In this document: piece by piece, positions 1-6,134 of the stretch
How the letters are laid out: each line of letters begins with the position of its first letter
Numbering within the stretch: the first letter of the stretch is position 1
Source of the DNA: Methanosarcinales archaeon
GTDB taxonomy: Archaea; Halobacteriota; Methanosarcinia; Methanosarcinales; Methanogasteraceae
DNA: 7,892 nt
NCBI GenBank assembly: GCA_012961645.1
Contig: DTYY01000143.1
Location: forward strand, 1-7,892
Direction: 5' to 3'
Program-made: the position numbers and the translations under genes
The notes under the pieces: generated by a model
Database searches by the model: none
What the model was told of the DNA's origin: nothing
Seen by the model: the letters and a program-made list of their open reading frames with translations, nothing else

Positions 1-1392
1 AATCACACCATCCATAACGAGCGAGACCTTGAGATCGGATACGTCCATTGTACCATCGTTGGTGACGGTCACCTCGATGGTTGTCCCATTAGAGTATCTG
101 GTGGGCAGAAATGCTATCTCTGGCAGCACGTCAGCCTCGCCTTCTGAATGGACATACACGTCCTGAGACAGGAGATTATTGAACTCGATCGACTCATTCA
201 CGGTATTATCTGGATCGATTGTGACATTCAGGGTGTGCATGCCTGATGATGCTGGAGTCCAGTTGAATGCAACCTTTGCCGTATCGATGGGGTCAATGGA
301 TTGAACATTCATTGTTTCTATGAGTTCTCCATCGACGTGCAGTGTCGCAGTCGTCTCACCTGATGCGCCTGTTCCCTTGTTCTTGATCTTTGCTTCAACC
401 ACATAACTATGGTTCGCAACCACACCGATCGTCTCTTCTCCTGTCTTTAAATTCACGCTTAGATCTTCCTGAACCACCAGATCAGGAATGATCTCTATCT
501 TTCCAAGAGTCAGCACCGAACAACCGATCATCATCGATCCATCGCCTCGATCATAAGTGGCATAGTTATCCGAACTCTCCAGGTACTCGGTGATCTCTGT
601 TCTATTCACATCGAAACTGTAGCCATCCCGCTCATCTGCGATGTCTGTGGCTGCGAGCCTCCCATTGACCCAGAGCATCTCATTGAACTCTTCCTTGCCA
701 TAGCATGAGGCGGTCCACAGCGTTGCATTCTCGCATGTGCTGCTGTTTGCGCCAGGAAACGTTATCGTGGTGTTCTTCCGCTCTGCAGCGTATGAAAGCT
801 CCTTGTGCAGATAGTCACACCCCTCTCTGATCCAGTACTGTGTCTCTGGCTTTTCAGGGTCTTCATATACCACGACCATGACAATGCCATAGATGTATTT
901 GGTGCCGTAACCGAGTTTCTTACCCTCGTCATCATAGAAAGCATCCCCGTGCAGTGTCGCATTGTTGATGGAACCGGGAAGGACCTTATCAGTTATGTCA
1001 TAGTATATCCAGCCACCAATGGCAGTGTCGCTCATATAGACGTTTTGGTTGGTGTCGCTGTTTCCTTCGATGGTGATGTTGCCAAGACTCTCGCCATTGA
1101 GCGTCATATCGAGCCACGTTGCCCCGGTCTTGGAGCAGAGCATCCCACCCGCATAAAGGCGTGCGAACTTCACATCACCTGGCGGCACCTCGAATAGTTC
1201 GGTGTATGGCGTGGTGTAATCAGGCGCACCTGACTTGCCGTGCCCTCCGCCCACATAGACGCTGCCGTTCAAAGTTCCGCTTGCTACCAGATGGTCTTCC
1301 AGTGGAAAACCAGATTCATTCCAGTATGCTGATGCTGGCATGCTGAGAGCTATCAGTGACACCAGTGTACAGCATATTAATACATATCTCAC
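1..1392 (-). CDS. DUF3344 + CARDB secreted surface protein (5' part; C-terminus beyond window)
   Basis: The first 464 codons are present and the frame is open to the window edge. The start is a GTG at 1392-1390. An in-frame TAA lies immediately before it, so it is the furthest upstream start, and an AAAGGAGGT ribosome binding site sits 8 nt away. Residues 1-22 are a signal peptide ending A-S-A. Residues about 27-300 resemble DUF3344, an extracellular domain common in methanogen surface proteins; visible hallmarks are G-T-L-N-G-S-V-Y-V-G-G-G-H-G near 39-52 and the F-A-R-L-Y-A-G-G stretch near 76-83. Residues about 303-415 form a CARDB-type beta-sandwich ending in the typical D-P-D-N-T-V-N-E-S-I-E-F-N-N segment, and a second such repeat begins near 422. 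About 13 N-x-S/T sequons suggest heavy N-glycosylation. The usual role of these proteins is cell-surface or envelope structure or adhesion; no enzyme motif is seen. It has its own promoter, so it is probably not part of the upstream transport operon. The missing C-terminus may carry a PGF-CTERM or similar anchor. Confidence 0.85.
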   Translation of the reverse strand, partial: MRYVLICCTLVSLIALSMPASAYWNESGFPLEDHLVASGTLNGSVYVGGGHGKSGAPDYTTPYTELFEVPPGDVKFARLYAGGMLCSKTGATWLDMTLNGESLGNITIEGNSDTNQNVYMSDTAIGGWIYYDITDKVLPGSINNATLHGDAFYDDEGKKLGYGTKYIYGIVMVVVYEDPEKPETQYWIREGCDYLHKELSYAAERKNTTITFPGANSSTCENATLWTASCYGKEEFNEMLWVNGRLAATDIADERDGYSFDVNRTEITEYLESSDNYATYDRGDGSMMIGCSVLTLGKIEIIPDLVVQEDLSVNLKTGEETIGVVANHSYVVEAKIKNKGTGASGETTATLHVDGELIETMNVQSIDPIDTAKVAFNWTPASSGMHTLNVTIDPDNTVNESIEFNNLLSQDVYVHSEGEADVLPEIAFLPTRYSNGTTIEVTVTNDGTMDVSDLKVSLVMDGVI

Positions 1393-1400
1393 TTAAATAT

Positions 1401-1409
1401 ACCTCCTTT
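1401..1409 (-). promoter_or_regulatory. Shine-Dalgarno of the DUF3344 gene
   Basis: The minus strand reads AAAGGAGGT, a near-perfect match to the 16S rRNA 3' end, 8 nt before the GTG at 1392. It settles the choice of this GTG start, because no in-frame ATG occurs until codon 18, inside the signal peptide. Confidence 0.85.
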
Positions 1410-1467
1410 GTTATATCATGTTTCAAATATACCATTGATTGTTTATTTGATGCTATTTTACTGCCGT

Positions 1468-1490
1468 ATGATATGGTTACATCACATCAT
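1468..1490 (-). promoter_or_regulatory. Inverted repeat at the predicted transcript 5' end
   Basis: On the minus strand the arms ATGATGTG and CATATCAT are separated by 7 nt (ATGTAAC). They can pair over 8 bp including one G-U wobble. The element starts a few bases after the transcription start expected from the TATA box. It could be a 5' leader stem-loop or an operator for a dimeric regulator. Its function is inferred only. Confidence 0.35.
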
Positions 1491-1513
1491 TCTTGACTAC
1501 TCAACGCTCGTGG

Positions 1514-1529
1514 TAATATAAATTTTTCG
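1514..1529 (-). promoter_or_regulatory. Archaeal BRE/TATA promoter for the DUF3344 gene
   Basis: The minus strand reads CGAAAAATTTATATTA: a purine-rich BRE (CGAAAAA) followed directly by a TATA box (TTTATATT, 1522-1515). Initiation about 25 nt downstream would fall near 1492-1495, giving a leader of roughly 100 nt before the GTG. This makes DUF3344 a separate transcription unit from the Gate gene that ends at 1575. The rest of the 182-bp intergenic region (1393-1574) holds the leader inverted repeat and the ribosome binding site. I see no strong terminator for the upstream operon. Confidence 0.7.
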
Positions 1530-1574
1530 CCTCATGACACTCCAGACGACTGTGGGTTTGGCTTATCTCATGTA

Positions 1575-2546
1575 TTACATCAACACAAGCGCGATTATTA
1601 TTACAATATCCACAACAAGCGTAGCCGCGCCATTGATCGCAACGATCTTGCTTCCGAGCGTCGGACCAAAGAGTGATACATGCAGTGGCAGCGAGTGCTT
1701 TGCGAACCGTGTCGAGAACGATATCACATTTCCAAGCATCAGCGCGATCAGTACTCCTTTTGCTGATAGCACGCTCTCGTCAAGAAAGTTGCCGGCAAGT
1801 ATCAGTCCGGAATACGTGTTCAGGATTTCGGTTGCACTGACAAGTGCAATCTCACTTTCAAGTCCTAAAATATCTGTAACCGGCTCTATAATCCCAGACA
1901 CCTCCTGAAAGACGCCGCGCTCCATCAGAAGCGCTACCAGAAACAGGGTTACAAACATCACAGGTACGATCCGTTTAAGCATCCTGTATGTGGTTTTGAC
2001 ACTCTTGTCCCACGCGCTCTTATCACCGGCTAAATCGCGAGATGGCTCGTGCGCATCGTGGTGTGCAGATGCCACATCTGTTACAACCACGTTCTCGCCC
2101 AGCCACATCCGTGCAAGCAAGAACCCGAGACATGTCTTTGCGAGTGCAACAAACCCCCTGAGACTGATATAGATCACGCCGGTTGTAAGTCCAAGAATCG
2201 GGATTACCACAGGCAGAAAATACGTGAATAGATGAGATAGAATTCCAGGAAAGGAGCTGATCAGGGTGGTTGCGATGACCTCGCGCTCAGAGATTCTCTT
2301 TGCGCTCAGTTCTTCAGATAACATGGCATAAGCGGCTGTGCTGCTGAATGTGCACGTCACAACCGAGAGAGCCGATACAGCAGAGATTTTCGCCCTCTTC
2401 GAGATGGGATGGATCAGCCGGTCAAACTTTCTCATCAGTCCGATGTTGACCGCATAGTTTGTTGCAAGTATACCGATCGCTATCACTGGAACGATCTTTA
2501 CCACATAGTGGACTGCATATATTAATGATTCATATATAATTATCAT
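1575..2546 (-). CDS. Gate-domain (nucleoside-recognition-like) membrane protein, possible metal/chelate transporter
   Basis: A 323-residue polytopic membrane protein of the Gate/nucleoside-recognition type (PF07670-like), the module that also forms the membrane gates of FeoB. Hydrophobic segments lie near residues 8-30, 54-77, 90-119, 122-149, 192-211, 232-256, 262-280 and 300-323. Two halves repeat: a helix plus the S-F-P-G-I-L-S-H-L-F-T-Y-F-L-P motif at about 98-112 matches N-V-I-S-F-S-T-R-F-A-K-H-S-L-P at about 273-287, each followed by a short segment ending F-G or L-G. A hydrophilic loop (about 150-190) joins the halves and carries a His cluster, H-H-D-A-H. It is the last gene of the binding-protein operon; its ATG overlaps the upstream stop (TGATG), and a GTG one codon earlier (2549) is equally possible. 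The context suggests a role in moving whatever the four binding proteins capture, but the substrate is unknown and Gate proteins have varied functions. Confidence 0.8.
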   Translation of the reverse strand: MIIIYESLIYAVHYVVKIVPVIAIGILATNYAVNIGLMRKFDRLIHPISKRAKISAVSALSVVTCTFSSTAAYAMLSEELSAKRISEREVIATTLISSFPGILSHLFTYFLPVVIPILGLTTGVIYISLRGFVALAKTCLGFLLARMWLGENVVVTDVASAHHDAHEPSRDLAGDKSAWDKSVKTTYRMLKRIVPVMFVTLFLVALLMERGVFQEVSGIIEPVTDILGLESEIALVSATEILNTYSGLILAGNFLDESVLSAKGVLIALMLGNVISFSTRFAKHSLPLHVSLFGPTLGSKIVAINGAATLVVDIVIIIALVLM

Positions 2547-3736
2547 CACCCCGGTGGATATGCAAATGTCATGTTATCAGGGCACTGCACACCCATGAAA
2601 AGCTCGAGATACCCCCTGTAAATCTCTGCCGGATCGAGATCAAACTGCGGATGAAACCAGCTGGCAAAGTAAGCACGCCCAACGATACTATCCGGTCCCC
2701 ATGCGATTTCAGAACTGTATATGTAAAATCTGCCATTCTTTACGGCGGATAATCCATCCCATCCCGGACGGGTCTCGATGATATCATCCAACAACCTTTC
2801 TGGCACATCTCTGCCCTGCCAGCCCCATTTCTCCAGGATTGGACCGGTCGATACACATTTGACTATTATATCGGGATCGGTTTTCAGTATCCACTCACTA
2901 TCCACCTTTGGATACTGTTGAAGATGGGCGCATACATTGCGCCCACCAGCAGCAGTACAGACGTAATCAGCACTGCTGCCCTCACCCTGACTCATGATCA
3001 CTGTCGGGCTGTTACTGCTCCCCCATTCCAGGAGTACCCGTGGCTTATCCTCTTCTGCGAGCCCACCTACAAACTCAGCAATTTGCACCTCATAGCCCTC
3101 CCGCCAGTCGATGTATGCCTCTGCATCGTCGCTCCTGTCGAGGATATAGCCAAGTTTATCTATTTCATATTTTAATAGATCATCTCTATAAAAATCCATC
3201 CCGATTATCGTGATGCCAGAGGATTTTAGTTTCTCTCGCATTTGTAAAACCCGCTCAGCGTTTGCAGATGTGATGACTATGTCAGGGCTCAAGCTGACGA
3301 TCGCTTCGTAATCGGGTTTGCTCCATGTTCCGACAGTTGGTTTTTCAAGAAGTTCCGGATAGTAGTAGTCGTATTTCGGTATATCATCGGATATGCCAAC
3401 GATCTGATCGCTTGCTCCAAGGATCTTGACGGCTTCTGTGCGGTAGTTGCCGAGTGCGATTATCCGCTTTACCGGCATGTGTACCGTGATATTCTGTCCG
3501 ATCGAATCTGTGATCGTTCTTGGATAGTGCATATAGATATGCGCAGCCGCTCTCAGATCATTTTGTTCGATGTGTGAAGAGCCATCGAGGCATGCAAGAA
3601 TCAAACTGCTGAGTTCTGATTCTGATACGATCATGTCCTGATTCGTGTCGCCCACGATCATCGTAGCCTGCGTAGATGCTGGCAGAAACGACGCAAGAAG
3701 CAGCAGTAACAGGAGCGCGGACCGAATCCTGTTCAT
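2546..3736 (-). CDS. Dockerin-like EF-hand + Peripla_BP_2 substrate-binding protein (paralog 4 of 4, divergent)
   Basis: A 396-residue exported binding protein of the class III (BtuF/FepB/FhuD-like) fold. Residues 1-24 are a signal peptide ending T-Q-A. An EF-hand loop follows at 30-41 with D, N, D, I, S and E at loop positions 1, 3, 5, 7, 9 and 12, then a helix and the shared L-R-A-A-A-H-I...Y-P-R-T-I linker (about 61-75). The binding domain runs from about 78 to 380: K-R-I-I-A-L, S-P-D-I-V-I, A-A-G-G-R-N and S-W-F-H-P are family landmarks. It is the most divergent of the four paralogs. It has extra cysteines (C260, C269, C294, C385), and its tail is F-A-Y-P rather than F-V-Y-P. The start is ATG at 3736 with GGAG 8 nt upstream; GTG at 3739 also fits. 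It overlaps the upstream stop by one base, and its own stop overlaps the Gate gene. The ligand is probably a metal chelate; its identity is not readable from sequence. Confidence 0.85.
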   Translation of the reverse strand: MNRIRSALLLLLLLASFLPASTQATMIVGDTNQDMIVSESELSSLILACLDGSSHIEQNDLRAAAHIYMHYPRTITDSIGQNITVHMPVKRIIALGNYRTEAVKILGASDQIVGISDDIPKYDYYYPELLEKPTVGTWSKPDYEAIVSLSPDIVITSANAERVLQMREKLKSSGITIIGMDFYRDDLLKYEIDKLGYILDRSDDAEAYIDWREGYEVQIAEFVGGLAEEDKPRVLLEWGSSNSPTVIMSQGEGSSADYVCTAAGGRNVCAHLQQYPKVDSEWILKTDPDIIVKCVSTGPILEKWGWQGRDVPERLLDDIIETRPGWDGLSAVKNGRFYIYSSEIAWGPDSIVGRAYFASWFHPQFDLDPAEIYRGYLELFMGVQCPDNMTFAYPPG

Positions 3737-4926
3737 CACTCCATCTCCGGGTACACAAATACGCCATGCTCCAGCGCATCAAAATCGATGCGCTGGAACC
3801 GCTCCAGATACTCCTGCTGGATTATTTCTGGGTTTATATCCCAAAAGATATCCGGATGAAACCACTTTGCAAAATACGCCATGCTCACCACCTGCTGCAC
3901 CCCGCATCTGATATCTGAGGCAACCACGTACACCCTCTCGTTCTTCACCGCAGAGACACCTGCAAGTTCAGGGCGGAGCATGAGATCATCCCGAACCATC
4001 CTCATCCCGGAAGAGTCATCGAAATCATAGCCTGATGGGAGTTTGCTTGTCACAATCTGGATGATAACGTCAGGGTTCTGGGCAACAACCCATTCAGGAT
4101 CGAGGGCGGGGGATCCTTCGAACAGGTCCCTCGCGATGTTGGTGCCGCCAGCAAGAGTACACTGGCGATCACCTGTGGAATCCCTGCCAAACGTTTTATA
4201 TCTCCAGATATCCGGATATAACTCAAGATATACCCTCGGCTTGTCAGTATTTGGAATTGATTCTGTCCGGTTTATAATCATGCTCATGTAACCATTGTGC
4301 CATTCGATAAACTCCTCTGCACGATCCTCCTTTTCGAGCAGGTATCCAAGTTTTCTCATATCATCGGTCAGGTTACCTGGGTCTGTGAAATCGAGACGCA
4401 CCACCATGACATCAGGTTCGATCTTCTCTTCAAGCCCGATATTCCATGTCCTGTACGTGATGACGATGTCAGGCTTCAGTGCGAGTATCGCCTCAGGATC
4501 GGGTTTGGCACTGGTCCCAACCACCGATTTTGTGCACATCACAGGCAGAAGCATCGTTTCCGCTGCGATGCCACTGCTCACGCCAGTTACACGATCCTCT
4601 GCCCCGAGCACCCTGATCGCGTCAGCCTGCGGATCAGAGAGCGCAATGATATGCTCGATTGGCTTGTATGCGGTCAACTCCCTGCCATCTGCGCAGATGA
4701 TCGTTCTCGGATAATGTATATGGATATGCGCAGCCTCTCTCAGATCATTCATACTGAGATGCCGGGCAGAGCCGTCGAGATATGCCAGGACCGAGGCGCA
4801 CAGTTCGGTCTCTGATACAACCATATCTCCATCGAGGTCACCTGGAACAGTATCCTGTGCAGCAGCATGTGTACAGCTCATCGCCATCGCTATCAGGAGC
4901 ATCATCCAGCATACATTGTTCTTCAT
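3736..4926 (-). CDS. Dockerin-like EF-hand + Peripla_BP_2 substrate-binding protein (paralog 3 of 4)
   Basis: A 396-residue exported protein. A signal peptide (1-23, ending A-A-A) precedes an EF-hand loop at 30-41 (D30, D32, D34, V36, S38, E41), a helix ending L-D-G, and the L-R-E-A-A-H-I...Y-P-R-T-I linker (about 62-76). The Peripla_BP_2 domain spans about 80-380, with K-P-D-I-V-I at 151-156, D-P-E-W-V-V-A-Q-N-P-D-V-I-I near 276-289 and K-W-F-H-P at 354-358. The segment before the A-G-G motif (C256-T-L-A-G-G-T-N) differs from the G-S-G-x-H-Q version of its two upstream neighbours, so the ligand pocket may differ. The C-terminus ends G-V-F-V-Y-P plus three residues. The ATG overlaps the upstream stop (ATGA), and GGAGG lies 7 nt before it. 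The likely function is high-affinity capture of an Fe3+-siderophore, cobalamin or similar chelate outside the membrane; the specificity is unknown. Confidence 0.87.
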   Translation of the reverse strand: MKNNVCWMMLLIAMAMSCTHAAAQDTVPGDLDGDMVVSETELCASVLAYLDGSARHLSMNDLREAAHIHIHYPRTIICADGRELTAYKPIEHIIALSDPQADAIRVLGAEDRVTGVSSGIAAETMLLPVMCTKSVVGTSAKPDPEAILALKPDIVITYRTWNIGLEEKIEPDVMVVRLDFTDPGNLTDDMRKLGYLLEKEDRAEEFIEWHNGYMSMIINRTESIPNTDKPRVYLELYPDIWRYKTFGRDSTGDRQCTLAGGTNIARDLFEGSPALDPEWVVAQNPDVIIQIVTSKLPSGYDFDDSSGMRMVRDDLMLRPELAGVSAVKNERVYVVASDIRCGVQQVVSMAYFAKWFHPDIFWDINPEIIQQEYLERFQRIDFDALEHGVFVYPEME

Positions 4927-6134
4927 CCATCGTCCTCCGGGTACACGAACACCCCGTGCTCGCTCACGTTATATTCCAGTCCCTGAAACCGCTCGAGATA
5001 CTCCTGATGGATCGCCTCCGGATCCAGATCCCCGAATAAATCAGGATGAAACCACCCTGTCAGATATGAAAGACCGATCAAGTACTTCGGATTTGTCCAT
5101 GTGCCGCTGGCACAGATCAGATAGACACGCCCGTCTCGTACAGCCGCAACATCAGCCAGTTCAGGGCGGCTCATGATCTCGTCACGCAAGCACCTCATCT
5201 CAGCCGGGTCATCTGTGCCGTATCCGCATAATGCTCCTGTCTGGGTGCCCACCACCTTGACGATGATATCTGGATTCTGCACCACAACCCATTCTGGATC
5301 GATCTCCGTATACGATCCACTGAGACCTGACGCGATGTTTCTCCCGCCAGCCATCTCGACAAGCTGATGGGCACCGCTGCCTCTTGAATACGTTTTGTAA
5401 TCGTCGTATCCTTCAATATATACCCGTGGCTTCTCATCTTCGGTCAGACCGCCGACCCGTTCATTGATCACACCGAGATATCCAAGATACCACCCGGTGA
5501 ACTCTTCCGCCTCACCCTCTCTCTCGATGATGTGTCCGAGTTTTCTCACATCACGGGTCATGGTTTCAGGTTTGTAGCAGTCGAGGCGGATCAGTATAAT
5601 ATCGCTTCCATGCAGTTTATTCTCAAGTTCCTTGCTCCATCGTGTGAAATGGCTCCCGTAGGCGATCACAACATCCGGGTTCAGACTGATGATCCTCTCG
5701 ATGTCCGGAGATGTCATCGACCCAACCATCGGCAACCTGCTGACCTGTGGAAAAAAATCGGCACAATCCGCGGTGTGTTTTGAGATGCCGATGATCCTGT
5801 CTGATGAGTTCAGCGTTCTGATGATCTCTACACCGTTTGAGTGGAGAACGATGATGCGCTTCACTGGTCTGTAGATGGTAACATTCACAGGCTCTGCTGA
5901 GTCGTCGATGATCGTTCTTGGATAGTATCTGTGGATGTGCGCAGCAGATCTCAGATCAGCCAGCGTGGGACGGCTGGCATAGCCGTCGAGATGATCGAGA
6001 ATCAAACCTGCAAGTTCTTCCAGCGATACAATCCTGTCACGATCAATGTCTCCGGTGACCTCTGCACACGCTGTACTCACAGCCAGCAAAGCACAGATGA
6101 CAAAAACGATAGCATCTACTATTTTTTGGTTCAT
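4923..6134 (-). CDS. Dockerin-like EF-hand + Peripla_BP_2 substrate-binding protein (paralog 2 of 4)
   Basis: A 403-residue exported protein, the longest of the four. The signal peptide ends A-C-A at 22-24; the nearby Cys does not sit in a classical lipobox. The EF-hand loop is at 29-40 (D29, D31, D33, I35, S37, E40), followed by the L-R-S-A-A-H-I...Y-P-R-T-I linker (61-75). The binding domain covers about 80-385: K-R-I-I-V-L, N-P-D-V-V-I, G-S-G-A-H-Q before M-A-G-G-R-N-I-A (252-268), N-P-D-I-I-V-K-V-V and G-W-F-H-P (360-364). It is the only paralog lacking Cys immediately before the A-G-G motif (V259 instead). It ends G-V-F-V-Y-P-E-D-D-G. Its ATG follows the upstream TAA directly with no gap and has no clear Shine-Dalgarno, which points to translation by termination-reinitiation from the gene before it. 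The substrate is inferred to be a metal chelate or corrinoid-like compound. Confidence 0.87.
   Translation of the reverse strand: MNQKIVDAIVFVICALLAVSTACAEVTGDIDRDRIVSLEELAGLILDHLDGYASRPTLADLRSAAHIHRYYPRTIIDDSAEPVNVTIYRPVKRIIVLHSNGVEIIRTLNSSDRIIGISKHTADCADFFPQVSRLPMVGSMTSPDIERIISLNPDVVIAYGSHFTRWSKELENKLHGSDIILIRLDCYKPETMTRDVRKLGHIIEREGEAEEFTGWYLGYLGVINERVGGLTEDEKPRVYIEGYDDYKTYSRGSGAHQLVEMAGGRNIASGLSGSYTEIDPEWVVVQNPDIIVKVVGTQTGALCGYGTDDPAEMRCLRDEIMSRPELADVAAVRDGRVYLICASGTWTNPKYLIGLSYLTGWFHPDLFGDLDPEAIHQEYLERFQGLEYNVSEHGVFVYPEDDG
4934..4938 (-). promoter_or_regulatory. Shine-Dalgarno of paralog 3
   Basis: GGAGG lies on the minus strand 7 nt before the ATG at 4926, within the 3' end of paralog 2. 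It supports this start and the 4-nt ATGA overlap. Confidence 0.7.

Noticed and set aside
805..1346. Plus-strand ORFs of 130 and 75 codons
   Set aside because: They are antisense to the DUF3344 domain, whose frame is continuous from a GTG with a strong ribosome binding site.
1530..1574. Transcription terminator after the Gate gene
   Set aside because: The minus strand after the TAA at 1577-1575 has no stable hairpin or clear T-run; the nearby A/T stretch is the BRE/TATA of the next gene.
1534..1908. Plus-strand ORF of 124 codons
   Set aside because: It is antisense to the Gate gene. Its hydrophobic, Ser/Thr-rich translation is what the reverse of membrane-protein codons gives, and no promoter or ribosome binding site was seen for it.
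4295..4815. Two overlapping plus-strand ORFs (139 and 172 codons)
   Set aside because: Both are antisense shadows of paralog 3 in different frames, with no family signature; the minus-strand frame is a well-conserved binding protein.
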